From Ralstonia pickettii DTP0602 (lineage in GTDB: Bacteria > Pseudomonadota > Gammaproteobacteria > Burkholderiales > Burkholderiaceae), in contig CP006667.1 of NCBI GenBank assembly GCA_000471925.1, positions 1,860,001-1,924,000 of the forward strand: 64,000 nucleotides of DNA, in the 5' to 3' direction. Shown here piece after piece: positions 18,040 to 26,937 of the stretch (within the stretch, counting starts at the first letter, position 1; every line of letters starts with the position of its first letter). The notes beneath the pieces are model-generated. The model saw only the letters and a list, made by a program, of their open reading frames with translations. It was not told the origin of the DNA and did not search any database. Position numbers and translations under genes: made by a program.

Positions 18040-18900
18040 ATGCACCCAACTATCCAGCCGTTCTTCGACCCTGCGACCTGGACCGTGACGTACGTGGTCT
18101 TTCAGGAGGGGCGCTCCGAGTGCGCCATCATCGACTCAGTGCTGGACTACGACCCCAAGGCGGGACGGACATCGACGGCAAACGCTGATAAGGTCGTTGC
18201 GTTTGTGCGCGCGCATGAACTGCGAGTCGAGTGGATTCTCGAGACGCACGCGCATGCCGACCACCTGTCTGCCGCGCCGTACCTGAAGCGACACCTGGGT
18301 GGCCAGATAGCAATAGGCCAGAACATCTGCAACGTACAGGGGGTCTTCAAGAAGCTCTTCAACCTGGGGCCTGAGTTCCGGCTCGACGGGTCGCAGTTCG
18401 ACCACCTGTTTGACGACGGAGCGACGTTTGCCATCGGCGGCCTGATCGGCAGGGCGATTCATGTGCCAGGACATACACCCGCCGACATGGCTTACCAGAT
18501 TGGGGACGCGGTCTTTGTCGGCGATACGCTGTTCATGCCGGACGTCGGCACGGCTCGCTGCGATTTCCCGGGCGGCGACGCGCACGAGTTGTATCGCTCC
18601 ATCCGCAAGCTGCTGGACCTGCCGAGCAATACACGGCTCTTCATGTGTCACGACTATCCGCCCGAGGGGCGCGAGCCTGCATGGGAAACGACGGTGCGCG
18701 CTCAGCGCGAAGGCAACATCCAAGTACATGACGGCGTGAACGAGGAACAGTTCGTGGCCATGCGCCAGGCGCGCGATGCGACGCTGGCGATGCCCACGCT
18801 GCTTCTGCCGTCGGTGCAAGTCAATATCCGAGCCGGGGAGTTGCCGCCGCCCGATGCGAATGGCGTTCGCTATCTAAAAATCCCTCTTAACGTCATCTGA
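18040..18900 (+). CDS. blh: Blh-type metallo-beta-lactamase-fold sulfur dioxygenase
   Basis: A 286-residue MBL-fold protein. The metal motif THAHADH is at residues 69-75, followed by HVPGHTPAD and GDTLFMPDVGTARCDFPGG, and MCHDYPPEGRE provides the last histidine ligand and the loop typical of the ETHE1-related Blh group. These non-heme iron enzymes oxidise glutathione persulfide to sulfite and detoxify sulfide. The start has AAGGAGGCGAGC upstream. It is divergent from the BigR-type regulator, the usual arrangement for blh. Confidence 0.9.
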   Translation: MHPTIQPFFDPATWTVTYVVFQEGRSECAIIDSVLDYDPKAGRTSTANADKVVAFVRAHELRVEWILETHAHADHLSAAPYLKRHLGGQIAIGQNICNVQGVFKKLFNLGPEFRLDGSQFDHLFDDGATFAIGGLIGRAIHVPGHTPADMAYQIGDAVFVGDTLFMPDVGTARCDFPGGDAHELYRSIRKLLDLPSNTRLFMCHDYPPEGREPAWETTVRAQREGNIQVHDGVNEEQFVAMRQARDATLAMPTLLLPSVQVNIRAGELPPPDANGVRYLKIPLNVI

Positions 18901-19149
18901 GTCAGGTTAGTGACCGACCTTACCGATGAGTGGCGGATGAGAGCTGCGCCTCGATTGGCGTGGACCAGTCCGCGTTGAGGCAGGCTGTTTTCAATTGTTG
19001 TCTTGCATCAACTCTCTTCACCTGAGGAGCATTATCTTTTGGATAGGAGAAGGGACGGGCAAACGCATATGTTTGTTTGTCCTGACTTCGAATCAGTAGC
19101 CTTGAGACTGACCGTCGACTGGGGTAGAAAGGCCAATAGGAGAGGCACG

Positions 19150-19650
19150 ATGAAGAAGGAACTCATAGGGGCAGCATTATCCGCAATCATGCTTTGCGTA
19201 ACTCCTGCGCTAGCTCAACAAAGTAAGCCTGCTGCCAAGAGTGCTCCAGCGAAACAGGAGCAACCCAACGTCGCCGAGTTCGACAAGCAGGCGGCGCAGA
19301 TTCAGGAAAACATGCGGAAGATGCAGGAGCAGATGGACAAGATCCGCCAAACGCAAGACCCGCAAGAGCGCCAGAAGTTGCTTCAGGAACACTGGACGGC
19401 CATGCAGAGCACGATGGGCATGATGCACGGTATGTGGGGGCCTGGGATGATGGGCGGGCACATGATGGGCGGGCACATGAGGGGCGGCCCCATGATGGGG
19501 TGGGGACAGATGGGCGGCTACTATTCGAAGCTCACTCCTGAGCAGATGAAGCAGCGGCAGTACATGACGGACCAGTACATGGGCATGCAGCAGATGATGA
19601 TGAACCACATGATGATGCACCAGAACTGGATGCAGCCGCGCCAACCTTGA
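19150..19650 (+). CDS. Met-rich periplasmic protein
   Basis: A 166-residue secreted protein starting at MKKELIGAALSAIM, chosen for its signal peptide (cleavage after ALA, residue 22) and AGGAG-like site; the longer upstream frame is not supported. The central part is a helical, charged segment (QAAQIQENMRKMQEQMDKIRQTQDPQERQKLLQEH). The C-terminal half is dominated by Met, Gly and His (GMMGGHMMGGHMRGGPMMG, MNHMMMHQNW). This composition suggests copper or silver binding in the periplasm. It shares its layout with the 13504-14022 protein. Confidence 0.8.
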   Translation: MKKELIGAALSAIMLCVTPALAQQSKPAAKSAPAKQEQPNVAEFDKQAAQIQENMRKMQEQMDKIRQTQDPQERQKLLQEHWTAMQSTMGMMHGMWGPGMMGGHMMGGHMRGGPMMGWGQMGGYYSKLTPEQMKQRQYMTDQYMGMQQMMMNHMMMHQNWMQPRQP

Positions 19651-19689
19651 GGACTGCCGCCGGCGATCACCCTTGCCTTTCTGCAAAGG

Positions 19690-20112
19690 ACTGGCCGCCA
19701 GCATCTGGCCACTGCGACAAACGGGGGCATTGTCGCTGCCCCGATTGGGTCAGAGCACTTGGCGCGACCCTGTTTCGGGTTGGCGGCGCCAGTCCGCAGG
19801 CCGAAGGCTGGCTCGCCGTGTTTGCAGGCACCCTGGTCATATCCTGCCCCTGGCAATGCTTCGGCACGGCAAGGCAATAGCCCGCGAAATTCGCTCGTGC
19901 AGGTGCCAGAGAAGAAAGCTCTCGGCCCCTGGCTTACCATTTTCGCGTTTGTGCTTCTGATGGCCGGCCGGGAGGGCGTCGAGGCGGCTACGATTGCTGC
20001 CGGTGCCGGTGCCGGTGCCGGTGCCGGTGCCGGTGCCGGTGCCGGTGCCGGTGCCGGGCATCTCGCGCTCGGTGGCGTACCTGGGCTGGCTTGCGCTGGC
20101 ATCCTCGCCTAG
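19690..20112 (+). pseudogene. FTR1-family iron permease remnant with hexanucleotide repeat
   Basis: Pieces of an FTR1-type permease appear in three frames: ATLFRVGG...GWLAVFAGTLVIS, then LAMLRHGKAIAREIRS, then EKKALGPWLTIFAFVLLMAGREGVEAATIAAG. The REGVEA motif is the iron-binding signature of the family. At least two shifts separate the pieces, and the reading then runs into a (GCCGGT)n repeat coding for Ala-Gly. The start and the rest of the gene are missing, so no working permease is made. Confidence 0.65.
19999..20057 (+). repeat. GCCGGT hexanucleotide tandem repeat
   Basis: Nine perfect copies of GCCGGT followed by a partial copy, inside the FTR1 remnant directly after the REGVEA motif. 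Hexamer slippage would keep frame (Ala-Gly units), so the repeat number can vary without new frameshifts. Confidence 0.9.
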
Positions 20113-20341
20113 GCTTGGAGCCGTTATGGAAAGCGGCTGAACCTATCGTTGCTTTTCCAAGTAACGGCGGTGTTCATGGTGCTATTCTCAGTACAACTTG
20201 CTATTCATGCCTTGCAAGTTTGTCGATACAGTACTGGCATGACCTGACCACCCTAGGCCCGGGCATCAATGGCAACGCTAGCGTGCTAAGCGGTCCAGAC
20301 CCAGCAGTGCCGAACACGGCGGCCAGTGCGTTAAGAGGAAA

Positions 20342-21637
20342 TTAGCCTGCTGGGTTGAGACGCGGATGCGTCTCCTCTCCCCAGTGATACAGTACAAGGC
20401 CAGACAGTCCCATCGCGATGGCGACGAACCAGAATGCACTCTCGACGCGGCCACCGAGCGCCGCAGCTGCGCCCAGGCAGAGCGCGCCGATGCCATACCC
20501 GAGGTCGCGCCAGAAGCGGTAGATGCCAATGGCGGACGCCCGCCAACTGGGGTGTGCGATGTCGGCTACCGCAGCGCTCAGATTGGGGTACAACATCGCC
20601 ATGCCCAGCCCGGTCACGGCGGCCGAGGTGCTCCACCAAACCGAGCCGCTGCCTAGCGGCAGCAGGGCCACGCCAGCGCCACACACCCACATACCCCCGA
20701 CATTGAGGCGCTGACGGCCTACCTTGTCCGAGAATTTACCGGTGAATAGCTGGGCGCCGCCCCAGGTAAAGCCGTAGACCCCCACTATCCAGCCAATGCC
20801 GGGCAGGCTCACTCCCTGCTGGTGTAGGTAGATGGGAAACAAGGCCCAAACCAGCGCGTCAACGAACTTCTCCACTAGCCCGGCCTGGCAGAGCGCGGCC
20901 ATTCGGCGGTCGCGCCAACTCATCAGGACGAACATCTCGCTGCTCGATGGTTGCTCGCTTACGCCCGGCGGGTAGCGTGGGTGAAGCACTATCGCGGATG
21001 TGTCGGCGGTGTGGCGTTTGACCTCAGCCTGGGCCCAGGGCAGCGTCTCCATCACCACCAGCCAGGCGAGCAATGTCGCCAGCCCAATGACGGCAGCGCC
21101 GAACCACAGCAATCCTTCGCGCGGACCCAAGATGGAAGCCGCATAGCCCGTGACCACTCCTGCCACGGCGACACCCACGTAGCCAGAGAATTCGTTCAGC
21201 CCGATAACCAGGCCGCGCTGGTCGGCTCGCGTAATGTCGAGCTTGGCCGTCTGGGTCATTGACCAGGTCAGGCCCTGATTCACACCGAGCAAGGTAGTTG
21301 CCAGGACAATCCAGTTCCACGATGGCGCGAAGTAGATAAGCAGTGGAATCGGTAGCGCTACAAGCCATCCGATGAGCAGCACTCGTTTGCGGCCGATGTG
21401 CTCCGCCAGGCGACCCGCAACGAAGTTCATAGCACCCTTGACGAAGCCGAATGCCACGACGAAGGCCACCAGTAGCATGAACGACCCACGTTGCACCCCG
21501 AACTCGGTCTCGGCGAGCGCCGGTACAACGTTGCGCATCATGCCAATGGTCATGCCTACGAGCAGCACCTGCAGCAGTTGCTGCAGAATCTGGCCAAGAT
21601 TGGCACGTATGCCGAAGTCAATCGAGAGCGGCTTCAA
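20342..21637 (-). CDS. Major facilitator superfamily transporter
   Basis: A 431-residue protein with twelve predicted membrane helices and the MFS loop motif GRLAEHIGRKRVLL between helices 2 and 3, repeated as GKFSDKVGRQRL in the second half. A hydrophilic loop of about 45 residues (PWAQAEVKRHTADTSAIV...) joins the halves. Its start overlaps the stop of the persulfide dioxygenase gene by four bases (ATGA), so the two are coupled. The context suggests transport of a sulfur compound or sulfite, but the substrate cannot be read from the sequence. Confidence 0.88.
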   Translation of the reverse strand: MKPLSIDFGIRANLGQILQQLLQVLLVGMTIGMMRNVVPALAETEFGVQRGSFMLLVAFVVAFGFVKGAMNFVAGRLAEHIGRKRVLLIGWLVALPIPLLIYFAPSWNWIVLATTLLGVNQGLTWSMTQTAKLDITRADQRGLVIGLNEFSGYVGVAVAGVVTGYAASILGPREGLLWFGAAVIGLATLLAWLVVMETLPWAQAEVKRHTADTSAIVLHPRYPPGVSEQPSSSEMFVLMSWRDRRMAALCQAGLVEKFVDALVWALFPIYLHQQGVSLPGIGWIVGVYGFTWGGAQLFTGKFSDKVGRQRLNVGGMWVCGAGVALLPLGSGSVWWSTSAAVTGLGMAMLYPNLSAAVADIAHPSWRASAIGIYRFWRDLGYGIGALCLGAAAALGGRVESAFWFVAIAMGLSGLVLYHWGEETHPRLNPAG

Positions 21638-22476
21638 TCGCGCGCACCTTCGGGCTCAATGCCACGCAGATTAACCTCTATGATGCGAGCCATGTTCTCC
21701 GGTTGCTGCGGGATGTCGGCAACCACCGCATCGACAAAGGCATCCCGCGACATTTCGAGCTTCGGGTTGAACCGTTTCTCGAACCCGATGGTCGATGCAG
21801 GCTTGCCAGAAAGGCCTGCGCCGCAGGCGCTGCCAGCTTGATGTCCAGGATAAATCTCAAGCTCGGCAGGGAGATTCAACAGCTTGCGATGCAAGCTATC
21901 GTGCAGTTGGGCGGCCATTTCGCGTTCTCTCCCGGCTAGGTCCGGCCGGCCAACGGCTCCCACGAACAGTGTGTCTCCGGTGATGACGAACCAGGGCTCG
22001 TCGCCCCGGCGCAGGTCGCGCACCAGCAGGCACACGCTGTCGGGTGTGTGGCCAGGAGTGTGCAGCACGTCGAGCAGCACATTGCCTGCCTCCAGTCGCT
22101 GCCCATCGTGCAGCGGCGTGAAGTCGAATGAAACCCGCGCCTTGTTGCTCTCATGCAGGTAGTACGGTGCACCGACCTGGCGCGCCAGCGCGAGCCCGCC
22201 AGAGTAATGGTCAGCATGCACATGAGTGTCGATGACATGGGCTATCACCACCCCCGCCTTTCTCGCCTCGGAGATGAACCAGTCCTCGTCGCCGGCCACA
22301 ATGTCGACGGCAACAGCCTTGCCGACGCCGGCACATCCAAAGAAATAGGAAAGGGTGGCGTTTTCAGTGGGACGTTGGCGGAAGAACATGACTGTTTCCT
22401 GTGTCTGGACACTGGCGCCTAGTCGGCCCGCGTGTTCCGTGAGCTCATCAAGGCTGTAGCGGTGGAAACCCGCCAT
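21634..22476 (-). CDS. Persulfide dioxygenase-like MBL-fold protein (ETHE1 group)
   Basis: A 280-residue metallo-beta-lactamase-fold protein with DTHVHADHYSGG (ligands H85, H87, D89, H90), HTPGHTPDSVC, GDTLFVGAVGRPDL and the final YPGHQAGSACGAG segment. The SACGAGLSGKPASTIGFEK stretch is diagnostic of bacterial persulfide dioxygenases that turn glutathione persulfide into sulfite with one non-heme iron. It is the second sulfur dioxygenase of the window and is flanked by an ArsR-rhodanese regulator and an MFS transporter on the same strand. Confidence 0.9.
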   Translation of the reverse strand: MAGFHRYSLDELTEHAGRLGASVQTQETVMFFRQRPTENATLSYFFGCAGVGKAVAVDIVAGDEDWFISEARKAGVVIAHVIDTHVHADHYSGGLALARQVGAPYYLHESNKARVSFDFTPLHDGQRLEAGNVLLDVLHTPGHTPDSVCLLVRDLRRGDEPWFVITGDTLFVGAVGRPDLAGREREMAAQLHDSLHRKLLNLPAELEIYPGHQAGSACGAGLSGKPASTIGFEKRFNPKLEMSRDAFVDAVVADIPQQPENMARIIEVNLRGIEPEGARD

Positions 22477-22569
22477 GGATGCGAGTGCGCCAGCCTGCCA
22501 TGAGGCGTCGTCGGTGCATTCGTCGCCCTATAGAGGTGGTAGGCCAACACGACATGCGCCTTCTTTGCT

Positions 22570-23223
22570 CTATTCCTCTATGGGCAGCCCGTGAGCGCGC
22601 CACTCGGCCACGCCATCAGTCAGGTGGAAGGCGCGATAGCCCTTCTTGCGTAGGAGCTCGACAGCGTCCTTGGCCATCAGGCAGAAGGGGCCTCGGCAGT
22701 ACGCGACGACGGGCACGTCTTTCGGCAACTCGGCAATCCGCTTCCTGAGCTCGTCGAGCGGCAGGGAACGAGCATGCGGCAAGTGGGCCGTGGCGAACTC
22801 CTCAGCTGGGCGCACATCGAGAACCAGCACTTCTCCGGCCCTAGCCTTCTTCCAGATGGCAGCACGGTCGAATCCTTCGAGGTCGTCGCCATGCTCGAGG
22901 ATTGACGCCAAGGCCACCTGCAATTCCACTAGCCGCTCCTCGGCCGCTGAGCGAAGCGTTACCCAGAGGTCGGCCACGCTGGTGCTGGCCAGACGGTACT
23001 GGACGTACTTCCCATCCTTGCGGGTCTCGACGAGACGAGCCTGGCGCAGCTCCTTGAGATGAGCGCTGGCGAGCTTCACGCTGATTTCTGCCTGGGCGGC
23101 CAGAACCTCGACGGTTTTCTCACCCTGGCACATAAGTTCGATGAGCTCCAGACGTTTCGGGCTGGCTACGGCTTTCCCGATGCGCGCGACCTGCTCGTAC
23201 AGGTGGTTCTTTAACTCTCTCAT
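22570..23223 (-). CDS. ArsR-family regulator fused to a rhodanese domain
   Basis: A 217-residue two-domain protein. Residues about 10-95 are a winged helix-turn-helix (LAAQAEISVKLASAHLKELRQARLVETRKDG, wing KYVQYRLA). Residues about 118-215 are a rhodanese domain with the active-site loop YCRGPFCLMA (C176, with a second Cys at 181). The fusion would let the regulator bind a persulfide on C176 and report sulfane sulfur directly. It heads the operon with the persulfide dioxygenase and MFS genes. A CATTCTA-N8-TAGAATG inverted repeat overlaps its promoter region. Confidence 0.9.
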   Translation of the reverse strand: MRELKNHLYEQVARIGKAVASPKRLELIELMCQGEKTVEVLAAQAEISVKLASAHLKELRQARLVETRKDGKYVQYRLASTSVADLWVTLRSAAEERLVELQVALASILEHGDDLEGFDRAAIWKKARAGEVLVLDVRPAEEFATAHLPHARSLPLDELRKRIAELPKDVPVVAYCRGPFCLMAKDAVELLRKKGYRAFHLTDGVAEWRAHGLPIEE

Positions 23224-23228
23224 GTCGT

Positions 23229-23250
23229 CATTCTAGTGAACGTTAGAATG
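23229..23250 (-). promoter_or_regulatory. Inverted repeat CATTCTA-N8-TAGAATG, probable operator
   Basis: A perfect 7-bp inverted repeat six bases upstream of the ArsR-rhodanese start. The half site TAGAATG is the one repeated in the BigR-like operator at 17994-18019, which suggests cross-talk between two sulfur regulators. Autoregulation is the simplest reading. Confidence 0.55.
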
Positions 23251-23341
23251 ATTGGCAAGTTCTGTGTGGAAGGAGCTTCTCTCTGGAGGGATGTTTGCCA
23301 GCGGCAGGAGCCTACCAGACTGTCAGGGGACTGCTACCGCG

Positions 23342-23604
23342 CTATCGTTCTGATACGCCGACGTAGAGCAACACGACGCGCGTTTCACGCGGGCTGAGGT
23401 GTTCGACAATGCGCTTGATGGTCCCATCCTTCCCAGACGCATCCCGTCCCGCAAAAATCGCCAGAATCCGGTCGCTGCAGGAAATGAAGTGCTTCTGTAG
23501 TTTGACCAGTTCGATTTGAAGCAGGTGGAATTCTCCTCATAGGTCTCATGGGAGACGGCGCTTGCCTGGGATGGAGCCCCCTTGCTACTTGCCTTCATTT
23601 TCAT
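23342..23604 (-). pseudogene. PPK2-family polyphosphate kinase, N-terminal remnant
   Basis: The start [13 protein letters not shown] overlaps the end of ftsH. After about 24 codons the frame must shift to read LQIELVKLQKHFISCSDRIL, then AIFAGRDASGKDGTIKRIVE, and HLSPRETRVV, which is the Walker A region of polyphosphate kinase 2. The reading stops after about 85 residues, whereas PPK2 needs about 270. The gene was evidently part of the ftsH operon and is now a fragment. Confidence 0.75.
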
Positions 23605-25525
23605 GGCTCACCTTCCGCGAATCGGGCACATTGGGCGTGGCTGGGTGAGGCTTGCCGGGTGTGAGAGGGGTAACCTTCTCGGAGAGCAACAGCTCCAGCG
23701 AAGGTCGGTCTACGACCTCCTGTTCGAGCAGTAGCTTTGCCAGCGCGTCCAGCTTGTGCCGGTTTGCAAGCAATGTCTGCTTCACCCGCTGGCTGGCGTC
23801 GCCCAGAATCGTCCGCACTTCTGTATCAATGATTTGCGCAGTACTCTCGCTGTATTCTTTGCGTTGCCGGGGCATCAGTCCTGGTCCGGTAAAGAGCGGG
23901 TTCGGCATGTCCTCGTAAGCAGCAAGTCCAAGCTGCTCGCTCATGCCGAACTGCGTAATCATCTGGCGAGCCATGTCTGTTGCGCGTTGCAGGTCATTTT
24001 GCGCACCGGTCGAAACGTCTCCGTAGACAATCTGTTCGGCAATGCGACCTCCAAGCAATACATCGAGCCGGTCGAGCAGTTCGCTTTGCTTCAGGAGATA
24101 GCGGTCCTCTGTCGGGGTCTGCTGCGTGTACCCCAATGCGGCGACACCTCTGGGGATGATGGAGACCTTGGAAACTCGGTCAGCATGCGGCCGCAATTCC
24201 GCGACGATGGCATGACCCGCCTCGTGGTACGCGATGGTTTCTTTCTCCTGCTGATTCATCACGCGGCTCTTCTTCTCCAAGCCGCCTACGATGCGGTCCA
24301 GCGCCTCGTCAAAGTCTGGCATCTCTACGGCATCCTTGCCCTTGCGAGCAGCCAGCAGTGCGGCCTCGTTGACAAGGTTGGCGAGGTCGGCGCCCGCGAA
24401 TCCGGGGGTGCGCCCGGCCAGCTTGGTCAGGTCGACGGTTGGGGCAAGAACGACATTTTTGACGTGTACCTTGAGAATCTGCTCGCGCCCTTTCAGGTCA
24501 GGACGGTCCAGGGCGATATGGCGGTCGAAGCGACCGGGGCGCAGTAGCGCTGGGTCCAGGATTTCGGGCCGGTTGGTGGCCGCCATAATGATGACGCCTT
24601 TGTTGGTGTCGAACCCGTCCATCTCAACCAACAACTGGTTCAGGGTCTGTTCGCGTTCATCGTTGCCGGCTACGGCGTTGAGCGCGCGCGTCTTACCCAG
24701 CGCGTCCAGTTCGTCGATGAAAATGATGCAGGGCGCCTTGGTCTCGGCCTGGTCGAACAGGTCGCGCACCCGCGCCGCCCCCACGCCAACAAACATTTCA
24801 ACGAACTCCGAGCCGCTCATGGTGAAGAACGGCACGCCAGCTTCCCCGGCTACTGCCTTTGCTAACAATGTCTTGCCGGTGCCAGGAGCCCCCAGGAGCA
24901 GTACGCCCTTGGGAATCTTGCCACCCAGACGCCGATAGCGCTGCGGGTCTTTCAGGAAGTTGACGATTTCGGCTAATTCCTCCTTTGCCTCATCGATGCC
25001 GGCCACGTCGGCAAACGTCACCCCCGTTTCTTTCTGCATGTAGACCTTTGCCTTGCTCCTGCCTATTTCCATCATCCCGCCGGCGGCGCTGCCCACCCGC
25101 TTGATGAGGAAGCTCCAGACGGCAAAGAAGAGCATTGCAGGAACAATCCACGACAGCAGCGTGCCAATCCACTTGCTGTCGGCCTGGCCGACGAAGCGCA
25201 CCTTGGCAGCTTCGAGGTCCTGGACCAGATTGGGGTCGTTGACCCGAAGCGTGGAGAAGGGGTGGTCTCCCTTTCCCTGGCGCAACATCTCTTCGACCTG
25301 TTGCTTGGGGAGCAGCGTCTCAATGCCAGTGGTGCTGAGCGTGCCGGTGATGGCTCCTTCTCCAAGCGTGATGTCCTTGAGCTTTCCGGCCTTGAGCAGG
25401 ACCTTGAAGTCGCTGTACGGTAGCGTCTCGACATGGGATGAGAACAGGACGCTCTGAAGGATGAGCATCGCCGAGACTGCTAGGACCACATACCATAGGG
25501 AAAACTGCTGCTGACGCGGTTCCAT
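23585..25525 (-). CDS. ftsH: FtsH-type ATP-dependent zinc metalloprotease
   Basis: A 646-residue membrane protease. It has an N-terminal membrane helix (residues about 11-28), a periplasmic domain, a second helix (about 121-141) and an AAA domain with Walker A GAPGTGKT at 212-219 and Walker [10 protein letters not shown] at 267-275. The SRH region contains [19 protein letters not shown], and the zinc site is HEAGH at 434-438 with a distal Asp in GAQND. FtsH degrades misfolded membrane proteins and short-lived regulators. Accessory copies occur in stress islands, and this one is followed by a PPK2 remnant, so it is probably an extra copy rather than the housekeeping gene. Confidence 0.95.
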   Translation of the reverse strand: MEPRQQQFSLWYVVLAVSAMLILQSVLFSSHVETLPYSDFKVLLKAGKLKDITLGEGAITGTLSTTGIETLLPKQQVEEMLRQGKGDHPFSTLRVNDPNLVQDLEAAKVRFVGQADSKWIGTLLSWIVPAMLFFAVWSFLIKRVGSAAGGMMEIGRSKAKVYMQKETGVTFADVAGIDEAKEELAEIVNFLKDPQRYRRLGGKIPKGVLLLGAPGTGKTLLAKAVAGEAGVPFFTMSGSEFVEMFVGVGAARVRDLFDQAETKAPCIIFIDELDALGKTRALNAVAGNDEREQTLNQLLVEMDGFDTNKGVIIMAATNRPEILDPALLRPGRFDRHIALDRPDLKGREQILKVHVKNVVLAPTVDLTKLAGRTPGFAGADLANLVNEAALLAARKGKDAVEMPDFDEALDRIVGGLEKKSRVMNQQEKETIAYHEAGHAIVAELRPHADRVSKVSIIPRGVAALGYTQQTPTEDRYLLKQSELLDRLDVLLGGRIAEQIVYGDVSTGAQNDLQRATDMARQMITQFGMSEQLGLAAYEDMPNPLFTGPGLMPRQRKEYSESTAQIIDTEVRTILGDASQRVKQTLLANRHKLDALAKLLLEQEVVDRPSLELLLSEKVTPLTPGKPHPATPNVPDSRKVSHENEGK

Positions 25526-25669
25526 AGAGACCTTTTAATCTTTCGGGTAAGCCAAGAAAATTCGACTGCCACCGCTATTCGAAGCCGGCCGCCGGTCTGG
25601 ACAACACGAGCTCCAAAAGAGCTGTGGCGCTAAGCCTTGAAGTCATATCGGTAGTCGCCATTCTTGGTG

Positions 25670-25936
25670 TCAGGTCTCTCCCCGAAGGCTGTTGTGTAAC
25701 CATGCAAAGAAAGCCCCGGCAGCAAAGAACCACACGGCAAACACGAAGGCCGGGTAAATGACGGACCACCAAGATATCGGTTCGCCCGTCTGAAGGCGCC
25801 GAAAATCGAGGCCGTGAAAGAGCGCGTTCATGAAATTCATGAAGGGCTCAGGAAGAACCATCCAAACGAGCGTGCATAGAACGTAGAAGAGCACGACTGT
25901 GGCAGATAGCGTCACACCAGTCTTGAAGGGCTTCAT
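25670..25936 (-). CDS. DUF5676-like small membrane protein
   Basis: An 88-residue protein with two membrane helices (TLSATVVLFYVLCTLVWMVL and VIYPAFVFAVWFFAAGAFFAWL) separated by PFMNFMNALFHGLDFRRLQ, a pattern I associate with DUF5676 membrane proteins found next to copper ATPase genes. The start MKPFKTGVTL is preferred because GGAGG lies six bases upstream. It lies between ftsH and the methyltransferase-like gene on the same strand. The function is unknown. Confidence 0.75.
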   Translation of the reverse strand: MKPFKTGVTLSATVVLFYVLCTLVWMVLPEPFMNFMNALFHGLDFRRLQTGEPISWWSVIYPAFVFAVWFFAAGAFFAWLHNSLRGET

Positions 25937-25972
25937 GGCAGCCTCCGTGTGCAAGGAAGATTACGGTTGAAT

Positions 25973-26642
25973 TCAATGAGGACGCGTTCGCGGAACATCT
26001 CGGCCTGAGATGTGCGGAATGAATGCTGGTGTCTTTTGGCGATATTCCTCATAGGCCTGCCCGAACTCGGCCAGTGCGTCCTGCTCCTCTGCCTTGGCCA
26101 GCCGAACATACATCCAGACCAGGATGGGGAACATAACCAGAGTGACTATCGTCGGCCATTGCAGCAGGAAGCCGAACATAATCAGGACGAAAGCGACATA
26201 CTGAGGGTGCCTCATGCGCGCATAGAGACCAGTGGTCGCGAGGCGGTGCTGCTGCTGGGCCAGGTACAGAATGCGCCAAGCGGAAGACAGCATGATGAAG
26301 CCGCCAAAAATTAGAATGTCGCTGGCGATGTGAAATGGCCCCAGGTGCGGGTTGCCGCTCCAACCGAAAATCATCTCGGGAAGATGACCGGCATCATGCG
26401 AGAGGAAGTCGATTCCCGGGAACTTCGCCGAAAGCCACGGCAGCAGGAGATAGATGGTCAGCGGAATGCCGTACATCTCCGTAAAGAGCGCCACTATAAA
26501 CGCTGAGAAACGCGCCAAAAGAGCGCCAGTCGCGCTGGGTCTTCGGCTTGGTGAAGCTGAAGGCGAAGATGATGAAGACAGCGGAGTTGATAATGACCAG
26601 CGACCATAGACCGTAGCTGGATTGTGTTTCGGGTTGCATCAT
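25973..26642 (-). pseudogene. Isoprenylcysteine carboxylmethyltransferase-family protein, frameshifted
   Basis: The first frame gives MMQPETQSSYGLWSLVIINS...KPKTQRDWRSFGAF; removal of one T from a TTT run near 26507-26511 joins it to SAFIVALFTEMYGIPLTIYLL and the rest of a 220-residue membrane protein. The ICMT/NnrU-like signature TGLYARMRHPQYVAFVLIMFG and the C-terminal EEQDALAEFGQAYEEYRQKTPAFIP are intact. Its start overlaps the DUF2933 gene stop (ATGA). The rest of the gene is undamaged, so a base error is possible; the second part alone would lack the first membrane helix. Confidence 0.8.
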
Positions 26643-26905
26643 CGCTCTCCCTTGGTGTTCGTGTCCTTTGTGGCGTCATCCGGTCCGTGACCGTGACCGT
26701 GTCCATGTCCACCGTGCATGAAGATGTGCATTAGGGGGCAGGCGGCCAGCAGGAGGAATGGCAGAATCTGAATGACGTGTGCCCGGTGTTCAGTCCATAG
26801 GAAGTAGGCAATCACCAGCAGAAAGCCAATCATGACCAGCTTGGACCTGGCCAAGGTGCGCAGTGCGTCCGCAGGCCGCTCATGACTGTTGTGGTCGTGG
26901 TTCAT
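26639..26905 (-). CDS. DUF2933-family small membrane protein with His-Gly tail
   Basis: An 88-residue protein: a His-containing N terminus (MNHDHNSHERP), two short hydrophobic stretches (LVMIGFLLVIAYFLW and VIQILPFLLLAACPLMHIFM) and a metal-binding-like run HGGHGHGHGHG. DUF2933 proteins are regularly encoded beside copper-translocating ATPases and ICMT-like membrane proteins. The histidine run suggests a role in handling Cu or Zn at the membrane. AGGAGG precedes the ATG by six bases. Confidence 0.85.
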   Translation of the reverse strand: MNHDHNSHERPADALRTLARSKLVMIGFLLVIAYFLWTEHRAHVIQILPFLLLAACPLMHIFMHGGHGHGHGHGPDDATKDTNTKGER

Positions 26906-26937
26906 GTTTTCCTCCTATAAAGCGAACGCGGTATCGC

